This document shows positions 1 to 12,886 of a DNA stretch of 64,000 bases, in pieces. Source of the stretch: Choanephora cucurbitarum (lineage: Eukaryota; Mucoromycota; Mucoromycetes; Mucorales; Choanephoraceae). The position numbers were made by a program, and so were the translations under genes. The DNA lies in the NCBI GenBank assembly GCA_025331435.1, contig JAIWNI010000010.1:186001-250000 (forward strand), written 5' to 3'. Position 1 is the first letter of the stretch. Each line of letters starts with the position of its first letter. The notes under the pieces were generated by a model. It saw only the letters and a program-made list of their open reading frames with translations. It made no database searches and had not been told where the DNA came from.

Positions 1-3000
1 CACTTTTTTGATTCAAAGCGTATTGCTGAAGAATATGCTACTATCCAATCCGTTGATCAAGCTACATTGGATCAACTTGTTTCGGCAGAAGACCTCGAGA
101 AATTCCGTCAACACAAGCAAGAACAATCTGTATCTGCTTATATCCAGTACAAGCAAAAGAAGGAGCAAGAAGATAGTGAGAAGGAAGTAGATGTGAGTGT
201 TATTGTGCAAGAAGTCATGGCCAAGTTTGCTACTTTGACTGGGCGCCAGTATGCTCCTTTGGAATACAGCGGTCATCCTGAAGCCGAAAATGTTACTGTG
301 GCAATGGGTGCTGGTGCTACCGTAGTTGAAAAGACAGTAAAGGCTATCGTTGCCAAAGATAAGGATGCCAAGATCGGCTCCCTTAAGGTCAGATTATACC
401 GTCCTTGGTCAGATAAAGATTTCTTGAACGCCTTGCCTGGTGCTAGCGTAAAGCGTATTGCTGTCTTGGAACCTTCTCATGATTTCACTTCAACCTGGAA
501 TCCTCTTTTCTTGGATGTTGCTGCCGCCTATCAAACTGCTCAAAACAATGAAGTTGAGATCATCAGTGGACAATATGGTGTTGATGCTCAAGATTTCTCT
601 CCTGCCCAAGTTCAAGCTGTTTTTGCTGAATTGTCTAAAGCTCATTTCGAACGCAAGTTCCAAGTTGCCAACTTGGCAGTAGCTGAAACCAATGATTTAG
701 TTTTAGATGCTAACGTCAAGCAATTCATTTTGATTGGTGATGAAACTTTAGCTTTGAATTATGCTCAAAGTGCTGTTACTGCTGGCAAGAACGCTCAAGT
801 ATACACCGTTGCTGAACAATCTCATATTCGTATCTCTGCTTCCAATGGATCATTATTGCCTTCATTTATTAACAAAGCCGAAGCTGTTCTTATCCAAAAG
901 CCTAGTGTCGATGCCTCTGCTGCCATCGATGCTCTTGCTAAGACCGGCAGCATTGTTGTGCAAGGCGATATTGAACAATTAGCTTCCTCCACTAAGCGTG
1001 CTATTGCTAATGGTGCCAAGATTGCTAGCGTAACTGACTTTAAAGAATTGATCGCTTCTGATCTCTCTGGTGTATTGGCTAAAGCTCAAACTGTTTCCGC
1101 CCCTGCAAGCTGGAAGCAATTACCAACTGAATCAAGATCTACCACAGAAGCCCCCAAGGCTGCTGAAGAAACTCTTCCTGTCGAAACACCTTATTTGAAG
1201 ATGTTAGACCAAGTTTTCCAAGATCGTCTTGAGATTGCTAATGCCGTCAACAGCGCTTCTGTATGGTCTCGTGATGAAAAGAACGCTTCTGCAGCTGCCC
1301 CTGAATTTGGTTATGGTAAGATCCTGAACAAGATTCAACAACGTACTCGTTTGATCGATGCCGTCGAAGTCTTGGTTAAGGAAAACAAAGTATCTGAAGA
1401 AACCTACAAGGCATTGTCTCAATGGCTTTTGGCTGTTAAGTCAAAGAAGGTCGATGTGAAGGCTATCAACAAGGCCGCTGAGGCTGTAGTCGCTGCCACC
1501 GGTCATCTCCCTGCTACTGAATATGTTGTTAAATACAAGGATCTCTTATTTGCCAAGTCTAATTGGCTGATTGGTTCTGACAGTTGGGCTTATGATCTTG
1601 GTCAATCTGGTGTTCACCACGTAATTGCTCAAGGCGAGAATGTCAACATGTTGATCGTCGATACCTTGCCTTACTCATCGGAAGTTGCTCGCGAACAACG
1701 TAAGAAGGATATTGGTCTCTATGCCATGAACTTTGGTAGTGCCTATGTTGCATCTGTCGCTGTTTACTCTTCTTACACTGGCGTCTTGCATGCTTTAATG
1801 GAAGCTGATGCTTATAATGGTCCTTCTATTGTTTTGGCTTACTTGCCTCAAGAACCTCAAGCTACTGCAGGTTCTGTCAATCCTGTTTATACCCTAAAGG
1901 AAACCAAGGTCTCTGTTGACAATGGCTCATGGCCTCTTTACCGCTGGAACCCTGCAATGGAAGCTGAAGGCAAGGAAGCTTTCTCTTTGGACTCCCAACG
2001 TATCAAGAAGGATCTTGAGAAGTTCTTGGAGCGTGAAAACCACTTTTCTCAAATTGTTGCTCAACACCCTGATATCTCTCAAATCCTTGTTAGCTCTTTG
2101 GAGAATGTAAGTAACCATCTCTGTCTTGTATTAAGGATAACTGGCTAACCAAATTTATATTAGGATGTCGAAAAGAGACACAGTGAAATGAAGAAGAAGG
2201 CCCGCGACGATTTTGCCAAGTTGTTGTCTGGAATGGGCGCTGCTAATGGTCCTCCTTTGGTTGTTTTGTTTGGCTCCGATAACGGCAATGCTGAAGGTGT
2301 CGCCAAAAAGATCGCCTCTCGTGGTAAATCTAGAGGATTGAAGGTCAAGTTGATGGCCATGGACGATTACGAAGATGTGCAAGAGCTTGCAAATGAAGTC
2401 AATGTTGTCATCATCTGTTCCACTGCTGGTCAAGGTGAACTTCCTTCTAACGCTCGTGAACTTTGGAAAGCCTTGAACAGTCTGAACCCTGGAGATGTTG
2501 ACTTTTCTCAATTGAACTTTGCTGTCTTTGGTATGGGTGATAGCCATTACTGGCCTCGTGAAGAAGACGCTGTCTTCTATAACCGTCCTGGTAAGCTTAT
2601 TGATGCCAAGCTCGAAACCTTGGGTGCCAACCGTCTTATCGAATTGGGTTTGGGTGATGACCAAGATGCTGATGGTTTTGAAACCGGTTTGGGTCTCTGG
2701 CAGCCTGAGTTCTGGAAAGCCCTTGGTGTCAAGGATGTCGGTGCCGAAGACGATGAACCCAAGCTTACTGATGATCAAATGAAAATCAACTCTAACTTCC
2801 TTCGTGGTACTATTGCTGAAGATCTCAAGGATGAATCTACCGGTGCTATTAACGAAATCAACGGCAAGCTTCTTAAGTTCCATGGTTCTTATGGTCAAGA
2901 TGATCGTGATATCAGAGAAGAGCGTAAGAAGATGGGTCTTGAAAAGGCTTTCAGTTTCATGATTCGTGTTCGTATGCCTGGTGGTGTCTCCACTCCTGCT

Positions 3001-4440
3001 CAATGGCTTGCCATGGATGAGTTGGCTGACAAGTATGCTAATGGTGCTATCAAATGTACTACTCGTCAAGCCTTCCAACTTCACGGTATCTTGAAGAAGA
3101 ACCTCCGTTCTACCATTCGTGGCATCAACCACTCTCTTCTCTCAACTTTGGCTGCATGTGGTGATGTCAATCGTAACATTATGATCACTCCTGTAACTGA
3201 AATCCCTGAAGTTCATCCTCAAGTTCAACAATTCGGTGTTGATCTTATGTATCATTTGGCTCCTCAAACCACTGCTTACCACGAAATTTGGTTGGCTGAT
3301 GAACAGGTTGCTGGTAATGCTGTTCAAGACTTCGAACCTATTTATGGTCCCACTTACTTGCCTCGTAAATTCAAAATCGTCATCGCCGTTCCTCCCAACA
3401 ACGATGTTGATATCTTTGCTCACGACTTGGGTTTCATTGCTATTGTTGAAAACAAGAAGGTTGTTGGTTACAATGTCACCATTGGTGGTGGTATGGGTAT
3501 GACTCACGGTAACAAGAAGACTTATCCTCGTCCCGCCAATGTGGTTGGTTACGTTCCTGCTGAATTGGGTGTCAAATGTGCTGAAGCTGTCATGACCACT
3601 CAAAGAGACTACGGTGACCGTACCAACCGTAAGCATGCCCGTTTCAAGTACACTATCGATACCTACGGTTTGGACTTCATCAAGAATGAAATTGAAACTC
3701 GTATGGGTACTAAGTTTGAAGAAACACGTTCTTATGAATTCACTGACAATGCTGATCGTTACGGTTGGTCTAAGGGCTTGGATGACAAGTGGCACTTTGG
3801 TATGTTCATTGAAAACGGTAAGATCAAGGACTGGCCCGATTTCCAACCCAAGTCTGGTCTCAGAGAACTCGCTCAATGGCACAAGGGTGAATTCCGTCTT
3901 TCTCCCAACCAACATCTCATCATCGCTAATGTTCCTGAAGCTGATCTTGAAAAGACAAAGGCTCTTTTGGCAAAATACAAGATGGATAACCTTGCTTTCA
4001 CTGGTCTTCGTTTGAACGCTATGGCCTGTGTTGCTCTGCCTACATGTGGTCTTGCTATGGCTGAATCTGAACGTTACTTGCCTACTTTGGTCGGTCATCT
4101 TGAGAAGGCTATTGAAGAAGCTGGTCTCAAGGATGATGCCATCACTATTCGTATGACTGGTTGTCCTAATGGTTGTGCTCGTCCTTACCTTGGTGAAATT
4201 GCCTTTGTTGGTAAGGCTCCTAATGCCTACAATGTCTACCTTGGTGGTGGTCATAAGGGTGAACGTTTAAACAAGCTCTACAAAGAAAGTTTACGTGAAG
4301 AGGAAATCTTAGCCGAGATTAACCCCATTATCAAGCGTTACGCTCTTGAACGCAACCCTGATGAACCTTTTGGTGACTTTGTCATCCGTGCTGGCTATGT
4401 CAAGAAGACCATCACTGGTACCGATTTCCACGAGCTTTAA
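1..4440 (+). CDS. MET5: Sulfite reductase [NADPH] hemoprotein beta subunit, 5' truncated by window edge
   Basis: Catalyses NADPH-dependent six-electron reduction of sulfite to sulfide in assimilatory sulfur metabolism, together with the flavoprotein alpha subunit (Met10). Exons 1-2106 and 2164-4440; the frame is open from base 1, so the start codon lies outside. 1460 residues are visible, close to the full length of yeast Met5 (about 1440), so little is missing. Domain order fits fungal Met5: an N-terminal pyruvate-ferredoxin-oxidoreductase-like region (to about residue 690), a flavodoxin-like domain (about 732-880, motif LFGSDNGNAEG), then the siroheme/4Fe-4S sulfite reductase module. The four cluster and siroheme cysteines are present as CVALPTC (1324 and 1330) and CPNGC (1369 and 1373). 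The 57-nt intron separates the N-terminal region from the flavodoxin part. A large antisense open frame mirrors this codon-biased gene and is a shadow. Confidence 0.96.
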
Positions 4441-5010
4441 AGCTCTTTGTACTTTTAGATTTCCATATTTTATTTATATTTATATTTATGCCCTTATTGC
4501 TGTTGGTATATACTACTTTTCTAGATTTCACAAAAATAAACCTGCTTATTTCACAATGTTACTTCAAACTTGTCGTGATTTTATACTAGTCTATCAATAG
4601 AGATCAACTTTATTCAAATAGACCTTACGCAACGATGGTAAATCAAAAGCTAATAAATGACGGATCGAAATTTACGTGACACAAAGGCAGAACAATAATC
4701 AAAATCTTTAAATACAAATTGATCTTGTCTTGTTTGACAAAATGAAGCTCATTGTCCCCCCTCTCTCTCTCTCTCTTTCGTTTAGTAAGTGGCATTGCTT
4801 ATAAATAAACTTTTTCTATTATCATATCAGACAAGAGCACCTTTCTCTCTTATTTAACAGACAAGTCCAACTATCGATATCAAAAAGCAGTAAGGTGTCA
4901 CATCAGGAAATTTTGTCCTACAGACTCTAGAGAAAAGTAGCTAATTCTATAAATGAAATAGCTTACTTGTTGCTTATGCTAGTTTATTTTATGTTAGACT
5001 CTTTTCGCAG
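4441..5010. other. Intergenic region downstream of MET5
   Basis: 570 bases with no supportable gene. It holds the MET5 3' UTR (AATAAA-like hexamer near 4536) and a CT-rich tract at about 4760-4780. The remainder is AT-rich and probably serves as the promoter of the next gene. Confidence 0.6.
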
Positions 5011-5874
5011 ATGAGCTTACCAAATCTTTCTTTGCAAGAAAAAACCGAAGTTGATTCTACAGCTCATCCCTTTACCGTCATGGAGGACAGCAACAGCAAC
5101 GTCTCGAAATTTACAGAAAGAGATCCCCTCATCACTCCACCTCCAACCATATGGACCAAGTTTAACGATAGATTCAAGTTTGGCAAATACATTCTTTTAG
5201 GTGCAGGCATATTCAGTATATTTCTTATCATGTTCATTGTACTCGGTACATTGGGTGTGTTTAAGAATCAGAGATACAGAAATGAACTGGGTATATCATC
5301 TATTGGCCACACCAAATATCCAGGCGATAGTTGGGGAGAATGGTCTGAGGGCTCAAAGGGCGGAAAAGGGGATGGCACATATTATGGTAATGATAGAGAT
5401 AATAAAGTAACAAATCAATAGGCTTACATCGAATCTGTCCTTCTCCCCTATTTTTTTCTTTCAGATCCAGGAGTAGGTCTTACTGCTTGCGGTACATCTT
5501 TTACTGCTACAGATTATATAGTCGCAATGGTAAGAAGGAAAAAAAATGTGATAAAAGTACTGAATGCTCATCATTTTCAAGAATGCCTATGATTTTGGCG
5601 AGTCTGCAAATTCAAATGAAAGCCCTGTGTGCGGCATTTGCGTGATGATTACAGGACCTAAAGGCAGTCAGAAGGCACAAATCCAAGATATCGTAAGTTT
5701 AGGATAACTGTCCATAAACATGCTTACTGATAGCTGATTTACTTTCATTGCTCTTCTGTATAGTGCCCTTCAACTGGATGTGGGCGAGGATCTGTTGATT
5801 TGACACCTGCTGTATTCAACAAAGTGGGCGATATTGATGCAGGAAGAATCAACATCAATTGGACACAGTGCTAA
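5011..5874 (+). CDS. Membrane-anchored RlpA-like double-psi beta-barrel (expansin-like) protein
   Basis: Four exons: 5011-5386, 5465-5529, 5582-5692, 5764-5874; 220 residues. Residues 1-58 are a polar N-terminal tail, about 60-84 form one hydrophobic membrane segment, and about 123-220 form a barwin/RlpA-like double-psi beta-barrel. Family hallmarks seen are TYYDPGVGLTACGTSF, DYIVAMNAYDFG, VCGICVMITGPKG and the C-terminal VDLTPAVFNKVG followed by ININW. There is no cleavable signal peptide. The order suggests a type II protein with the barrel outside the membrane. Secreted relatives are linked to cell-wall loosening or stress; a catalytic role is not established for them. Every splice junction restores the barrel frame, so the model is firm although the exact role is unknown. 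Confidence 0.85.
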
Positions 5875-6579
5875 ACTTGAATACCTTTGTTTTTTTTTGT
5901 TCTTGGTATTGAAAGAATGCTCAATACCATTATATATATATATTAGCATAATCCAGAAAACCTATCATTATCATACATTCTATACTACTACTTGTTTTTT
6001 AATTAAAATCAATCAATTGGCGCATAATATGAGCACCTGAAGTTTATGCCCCACACTATTACAATTTGGATCTAGAAAGAAAATGAGCTTATTTGTTCGA
6101 AAAAGAAGAAGATAAAGATTAATCAAACTTGCCATTTGAAAAATACTGAATTTCTTGATAGGTACATTCAGTACAAATGTAAGAAGTTTTTCTTCTTTTT
6201 TTTTTTCAAAGATCAGTGAAAATGTCAAATCTTAGTTATCTGCAGTAAAGTGATTATGCCTTTGAATTCAAATACCGAAACACGTCATCTCGAAATGATC
6301 AACTATAAAATCAAGCTCAAGAATCACTTATGCTCTCTTAAAAACTAGTATCAAGTTCAGCACTACAATGTGTTATATGTTAGTTGTTTGTAGCGCACTT
6401 ATTACAAATGCAGGTCGACTTTAGACTTTTTCTTTTTACCAAGAAAGCATATTAGAAATAAGATGACAAATTAAAGCTCAGAAGAATGCGCGCAGAAAAA
6501 AGCAGGGACATTGGGTATGGTTATATTTGCTACGAATTTTTTTTTCTTCTTCTTTCTTATTCCTTATATTTCAAAAAAA
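5875..6579. other. Intergenic region before ACP gene
   Basis: About 700 bases, AT-rich, with T-runs and several short open frames that show no family resemblance. A T-rich leader runs directly into the ACP start codon. No RNA gene recognised. Confidence 0.55.
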
Positions 6580-7047
6580 ATGTTCCTTCGTCCCAACGCA
6601 ATTTTGTCTGCTGCCTCTAGAGCTGCTGCCACCCAACGTACTCGCGTTGTAGCTCCTGCCGTCTTCTCTCGTATGTATGCTTCTCTCCCCAAGGAAGACG
6701 TTCAATCACGTGTTCTTGATGTTGTCAAGAGCTTCGAAAAGGTTGATGCTGCTAAGGTAAATAAGACAACGAGTAATAGCGAGAACAGAAAGAGGGAGAG
6801 AAACCAAGAACAACTTTATTGTCATGAGTGAGCCAGAGCTAAACATGAACTTTTTATTATTGACATGTAGGTGACACCCGATTCCAGCTTCATTAAGGAT
6901 CTCGGTTTGGATAGTTTAGACACAGTCGAAGTTGTTATGGCCATTGAAGAAGAATTCTCTGTTGAAATTCCCGATAAGGAAGCCGATGCTATCCACAGCA
7001 TTAAGCAAGCTATTGACTACATTGCTTCTCGTGAAGATGCTCAATAA
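6580..7047 (+). CDS. ACP1: Mitochondrial acyl carrier protein (NDUFAB1/ACP1 type)
   Basis: Two exons, 6580-6756 and 6871-7047, encode 117 residues. The protein carries acyl chains on a phosphopantetheine arm in mitochondrial type II fatty-acid synthesis (lipoate precursor supply). Relatives are also structural subunits of complex I and of LYR-protein assemblies. Residues 1-35 are Arg/Ala-rich without acids, as in a mitochondrial presequence. The attachment site is the DSL motif [10 protein letters not shown] with Ser74. The helix II acidic patch ([12 protein letters not shown]) is intact. The start at 6580 begins directly with the presequence; an in-frame ATG at 6511 would add a T-run-encoded phenylalanine stretch and is unlikely. 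The 114-nt intron is long for this window. Confidence 0.95.
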
Positions 7048-9021
7048 GCCTATTTTTTTTTTCAAAAGAAATCGCCAAAATAAAATGCATATTATGAAGA
7101 AAAAAAAAGAAAGAAAGAGAGAAGTGAGAAAGAGTAGCAGACGGACAAATCATAGACGACTTGAGCATACCAAAATCGAGCTTAAGATAGAAAGAGGAAA
7201 AATGGGATTGCGCTTATAGTTGTTTGTAGTTTCGATTGGTCAAATTCATGAAAGCAATTTGGTCAGCGTTTTTTTTACTACCATTTTATTGTGAGATCAA
7301 TTTAAGTTACATTTCAAGATGTCGCCTTAATTGCTTAGATCAGATCATTTGGTTAAAGAAAGGGAAAGGTAAGTTAAAAGGCTTAAGGGACTAAAGATAA
7401 AAAGAATGGAAAAAAGAGAGAGAGGGAAGAGGACTAGGGAAGGGAGACACTAACTGTTGGTGAGCGGCTAATTTTGTGGGAGCTCACTGAGGATGCAAAG
7501 ACAGTGCATTGTCTCTATGGTGAGGCACATTCAATCTCAAGTCCAAAAAGAAAAAGACAAAGAATAACATGGTTCATGTTCATGTTAGGGAAGCCACAGC
7601 GACAGGGATGCTTCCAATAAGCCATCCTAATTGCAAGAGGGCTGTGCTCAGTTACAGTCATGGATAACTAAACAACGGAATCAACACCAAATGACGGACG
7701 ACAGGAAGAAAGAGTTTTGATGAACAAGGCTGCGCTTTCTTCTTCAAATGCCTCACGAAAAGAATTGATGGACATCAATGGAAGAGGCACTATGGAAAAT
7801 AAGCTGTTAGAGTCAAGAGTATGAACGATTAAACTACAAAAGAGAGTAGTAAGCTAACTAAGTGGTCACAACATTGGCTTGAATGACAGATTTCATGGAG
7901 GACATTGCATAGGCAACACATGATTTTATTTGAGACGCTTTTTGTTCCGCTCCCCAGATGTATCGCACAACTTTATTTTAAGCTGCATTCTGTTAGTAGA
8001 GTCTGTGACCAAGTAATTTGAACCCCCTTGGGGCTAATACTAATGGGAGACAACAAATAGAAAAGACAAAGCTGTTTTTTTTTTGCTAACCAGCCCAGAT
8101 ACTTTACTGTGTGGAAGGGATTGCAAGGCAAAGACAATAGGATCGACACTAAATTGGCAGGTCGATGTGACAAGGTAAATCAATCAAAATAGATGAAAGG
8201 TCAAGCGGGCCTTTGTACACATTTGATCTGAAAGATGAGATCATTCATGCAATCGACGTCAAAGTGAGTGGTCTGAAAGGAAGAATCACGCCAGTTTTTT
8301 GCATTGGATCAACTTTGATCTAGATTGATCCAGTGTATGTATGGATAGCAAAACCAAACCAGATCTTATCTTTCGTACGAGCTCTTGTGATTAATAAATG
8401 CTTATGTAGGTTGAATAGAGCATATCGTCTTCCATACAGACATTGTATTGAAGAATACAAAAGTCCTATTCTTTTTTGTTGGCTGTGCCGCCAAAAAAAA
8501 AGAAGTTGAAAAAGATAGTATTTCTATTTTGATGAGTGTAAGGTTAACTAAGCAAGTGTTAGTAGTTAATCCGATCCTTCCTCTTCTATAAGTCTTGAAA
8601 ATAAGTGACAGGTTACCTCAATCCTTTGAATGACGGTTGTAGAAATATTACTTATGTCACTTTTTGGAATCGACATAAATATGGAAAGGCAAAAGACGAT
8701 ATACTTGTCTCTTTAAAGAAAAATGGACAACTCAACTCATCAACATTTGATAGCTTTCTTCCCCCCTCTCATTTATCACTTGAGCCTAAATCGAAGCCCA
8801 AGATAGCTAAGGGCTTTTTCCTGGTTCTCCAGTGACTGTAAGAGATACTCTTCAGAGAACCCTTCCACTTTACATTGACAAATCAAACCACAAAAAAAAA
8901 GCTTCATAGGGTAAACTACATCAAAAGGAGATGCGATGTTCATAACAAAGATATTTTTTGGTAAATCATACGCAAGTAAGCGATTTGACAATAAATAAAG
9001 GGAAACTCTGATTGTGTTGTA
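7048..9021. other. Long intergenic region, 2 kb
   Basis: No gene supported. Open frames are short (76 codons at most, at 8605-8835) and resemble nothing I recognise. The first 400 bases are purine-rich (repeated AAAGA/GAGAG). No tRNA-like fold, inverted-repeat pair or simple repeat stood out by eye. Confidence 0.5.
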
Positions 9022-10022
9022 TTATTCATATTCAAATAGATGACTAAAGGCTTCCCCACAACCTCTTTCATTTAACCAAGTCTGTAACATACTAAGATTA
9101 TTATGATTAGCAAATGCACCATGAATTTCAAACTTGACTTCTTGCATGTCCTTGAAGATACGCTGGGACTCAAACCCAGCTTTGTCCTGGCACTCTACCA
9201 CCTGTTTCCATCGAGATGTCATCTTCTTATGACCCGCAGGAATGTCTGCCCAAGAGATAGTCTTGATATCATTAATGAACTGGGCTATCTTTTGTTCAGT
9301 TCCCTCAAGACACATACAGCCAGGTTTGCCAGGACACAAGAATCCTGTGATACCATACTTGGGTGCCCATTTCACAATATCACCACGCTTTTCTCTTGTG
9401 TAAATCATTGGAAACCTAATCTTTCTGATAGTAAGTCAATAAGATAGAGGGGGGGTTCAGAAAGAGTCTAGGTTTACCAAATCCAATCTCTCAAAAACCG
9501 AACAGGGCCATTCTCTGTTGCCAATGCTGCCCTTTCTTTCTCTGTCTGCTCTTGTTTTCTTTTGAGCCAGGCCATAGCATAAGGTTCAGCAATGATTTGC
9601 ATTTGCTGCATTTTTTCGACAATACAGGTTGAGCGTTCTTCTTGATCTGGTAAATCAACTTCATGTGTCATAGCATAGACAAGTGCTTCATGATCTTCTC
9701 TTGCAAGCCATAGGTTCGATGCTGATGGTATAGTAAGACCATATTCAGTTGGTGATGTAGTGGACAGTCTACAATAGAAAGTAAGATAGAGATGATAGCC
9801 ACCTTGTTCTCTTTCGTTCTCGGGAAGATCGATAGGTGCTTTGATATCAAACTCCAGTTGTGTTGTATTGCCTGTCCAATCTTCTTGTTCAATACATGAT
9901 TGCAAGTGTTGATAGTTGGCTTCATCCTCGGCTGTCTTAAACTCGAACTCCTTGTCAAAGTAGATTGATTGTAACAGGTCAACTGTGTTCACTGCATCTA
10001 TCACTGCGTCCTTTCTAGACAT
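9022..10022 (-). CDS. RWD-domain protein with C-terminal DUF1115 (RWDD2 family)
   Basis: Two exons on the minus strand: 10022-9478 and 9415-9022; 312 residues, close to the roughly 300 of animal RWDD2 proteins. The N-terminal half is an RWD domain (ubiquitin-conjugating-enzyme-like fold used for protein contacts) with YHLYLTFYCRLS and the Pro-rich loop PIDLPENE. The second exon is the DUF1115 domain with the family signature FPMIYTREKRGDIV followed by GFLCPGKPGCMCLEG. The intron acceptor was chosen because the nearer AG at about 9424 would make a stop at the junction; the AG at 9416 gives DWIWFPMIY, the expected joint. The molecular role of the family is poorly known. It is divergent from VPS33, sharing a 229-bp upstream region. 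Confidence 0.9.
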
Positions 10023-10251
10023 GGTTCCTGAAAGAAGGTTAGCAGGGCCAAATAGACATGTAGAATAGTCAAGTATATTACCTTTATTAAAGAGAGAGAG
10101 AGAGAAAAAGAAGAAAAAAAAATCTCTTAAAATGAATTGTCAAAAAAAAAAAAAATAATCGTAAAATCACCATAAAAGGTAACCCACTCGACACGGAATT
10201 ATATCCTTTTTTTTCCCCCTCTTTTTTTTTCAACTCACTTTTAATACTTCC
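10023..10251. promoter_or_regulatory. Shared divergent promoter region (RWDD2-like / VPS33)
   Basis: 229 bp between two outward-facing start codons. It contains GA-rich and long A/T homopolymer runs (for example around 10140-10155 and 10208-10230), a common nucleosome-depleting feature of fungal promoters. No clear TATA box. The regulatory role is inferred from position. Confidence 0.5.
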
Positions 10252-12886
10252 ATGAGTAGTAGTGGCTCTCATCTTGGAAATACTCCACTCAATCTTGCCA
10301 AACTTCGAGAACTCTCGAGAAAAGAACTACCAGAGATACTGGACAAAGTAAGCCAACGTTTGTTCTCAACACCCTGAACTCACACTGTATAGGTTCGAGG
10401 CAAAAAAGGGCTTGTGTTGGATCCTACTATCAATGGTCCTCTAGGCTTAATTGCTGAATTCACACTATTGAAAGTAAGTTAATGATTATATTTGAACCTC
10501 CCTTAACAGCATACTATAGGATCATGGCGTAGAGAAAATCTATCATCTTGAATCTGATACACTTGAACCAGAATGCCCTGGTTTGATTTACATTTGTCGA
10601 CCCAAATTGAAATACATGCGCTATATAGCCAGTAAGTTGGAATGAGAGCGTTGGACACTAGTATTAAACAATTTATTATAAAGATCATATCAAACACTTT
10701 TCAAAGACATCCAAGATTGAATGTTGGTTGTTTTTTGTGCCACAGCGTACGATGGTATGTGAGCGCGTTTTGGAAGAAGAAGGCGTGAAGGGTGATATCA
10801 CCATTGGCGATTATGCGATGGACTGGATCCCTTATGAAGATGATTTGATTTCTATGGAATTAGATGCTTCTACTTGGAAAGAGATTTATTTGGTAAAAAA
10901 AACAACAGACAGAGAGGCCTTGTTTTCTCAAAAATGATCTATAGGACGGAGATCAAACATCCATCTATTATGCAGCTAAATCATTAATGCGACTTCAATC
11001 TATCTATGGTCTATTTCCTCGTATCCTCGGTAAAGGCGATGCAGCCAAGGTAAAAAAAAAAAAAAGGACCATACTCTCATTCAATCCAAAGTATCTCATC
11101 AGAAATGAGTTAGCAATTAGCAGATATGTTATTACGTATGCGAAAGGAACAAGCAGTGATCGACCCAATCTCGACAACAGCCTACAAGACACCTTCCTTG
11201 TTGAATACTGTCTCCAACCATATTGACCAGTTTATTATTATTGACAGAAATGTAGATTTGGTGACACCACTCTGTACAGAACTGACGTATGAAGGTCTGA
11301 TTGATGAAACCATGGGCATCAAGCATTGTCTTGTTGAGTTGGATGCCTCCCTTGTCAATCCTGCTCAGTCTGCTAATACAGCCAAATCACCACAGACAAC
11401 ACCTGGTATTGCAGGTGTCCCCTCTCCTGTTGTCGGTACGGGTTCTGCCGGATTGAATGCATCACCAGCTGCACCTGTCAAGAAGAAGAAATATGTACTG
11501 AATTCATCTGATAAACTGTTCAGTCAACTCCGAGATCAGAATTTTGCTGTTGTTGGTAACATGTTGAATAAGATTGCCAAACGAATCAATGAGAATTACG
11601 AGGTAATTTAGATTTAAAAAATATATATATATATATTGAATTCTGTCTTGTAGGAACGTCATAATGCAAAGACAGTAACTCAAATCAGAGATTTTGTAGT
11701 TCGTCTCAATGAACTTCAACAAGAACATAAATCATTAAAGATACGTAAGTAATGACAGGTATTAATAAAAAACAAAAAAAAACCAATGCATCGTGTAGAT
11801 ACGGGCATTGCTGAAGAAATCATTAGTTATACAGTGACAGATGAATTCAATAAAATACTTGAAGTACAGCAAAGTAAGTTAATACAACACTTACTAGCAT
11901 GATTCCTAAAATTTTGTTTATTTAGATGTGGTAGCTGGTATAGATGGTAATAGAGAACCAGATTATATTGAAGAGATGATCAACAAACAGAAGCCACTTG
12001 TACAAGTCCTTCGTTTACTCTGTCTCATGTCTCTTGCTCAAGGTGGTTTAAAACAAAAGGTCTATGATCATTTTGAAAGGGAAATTGTTCAGGTAAGCAA
12101 TAAAAAAAAAGAGAGCAAACAACCTGATAAAAAAAATATATAGGCCTATGGTTATGAACATATTGAAACGTTACACAGACTGGAAAAACTCGGGCTTTGG
12201 ACGAAAAGAACAAATTCAGCCGCTTCCCGCAGCACATTTGCTCAATGCAGACGTCTATTGAAGCTTATTGTGGATGATGTGGATGAACGCCATCCAAACG
12301 ATATTTCCTATGTCTATTCAGGCTATGCGCCACTCAGTATCCGTCTGATTCAATCTGCCATGCAAAAGCTAAACCAAGGCACAGTCCAGACAACAGGCAC
12401 GAGTGCTGCTAGTCTGTTTTCTTATGTCGGTAACAGTACAGCACAATTCATTCAAGAAAAATCGAATCATATCACAAGTAATTTCAATCATCATCAACCC
12501 AATCAGAACACGATCATTACCAACACAGAGTCTGGTGGATGGCGGGGTTCTGAGGATATCTTGCGGTTGTTACCTGGACAGGCATTTGATATCAAACAGA
12601 CGGTAGAGTATGGTACAGAGACGAATATAGCGATGGCCAAAGCGAAACGCCACGGACTTCAACACGGTAAGACAACCATCGTCTTCTTTCTCGGTGGTTG
12701 CACACATACAGAAGTATCAGCTGTTCGATTTTTGGCACAACATGATGAAGGTAATACAAAAAGAAAGGTAGATTAGCTATGAATACTCAATTGATTATCT
12801 TAGGCCGAGACTATCTTGTGGCCACCACTCAAATGATCAATGGAAATTCGATTCTAGCACCTATTCTTCAAACTAGGCTGGATTAA
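10252..12886 (+). CDS. VPS33: Vacuolar protein sorting protein 33 (Sec1/Munc18 family)
   Basis: Eleven exons: 10252-10347, 10393-10473, 10520-10631, 10684-10892, 10945-11049, 11114-11602, 11654-11744, 11799-11873, 11926-12092, 12144-12750, 12804-12886; 704 residues (yeast Vps33 is 691). It is the SM subunit of HOPS and CORVET tethers and templates SNARE assembly at endosome and vacuole membranes. Diagnostic stretches are [15 protein letters not shown] near the N-terminus, [20 protein letters not shown], and near the C-terminus [18 protein letters not shown]. The acceptor at 11113 was preferred over nearer AGs because only it keeps frame and gives [14 protein letters not shown] Thr/Ser/Pro-rich insert around 11370-11470 interrupts the conserved core, as in other fungal copies. 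Introns are all 45-64 nt. Confidence 0.95.

Noticed and set aside
2155..4254. Long minus-strand open frames of 325 and 370 codons opposite MET5
   Set aside because: They lie exactly opposite a strongly codon-biased, clearly conserved sulfite reductase exon; their Thr/Ser/Ile-rich content is the mirror of that bias.
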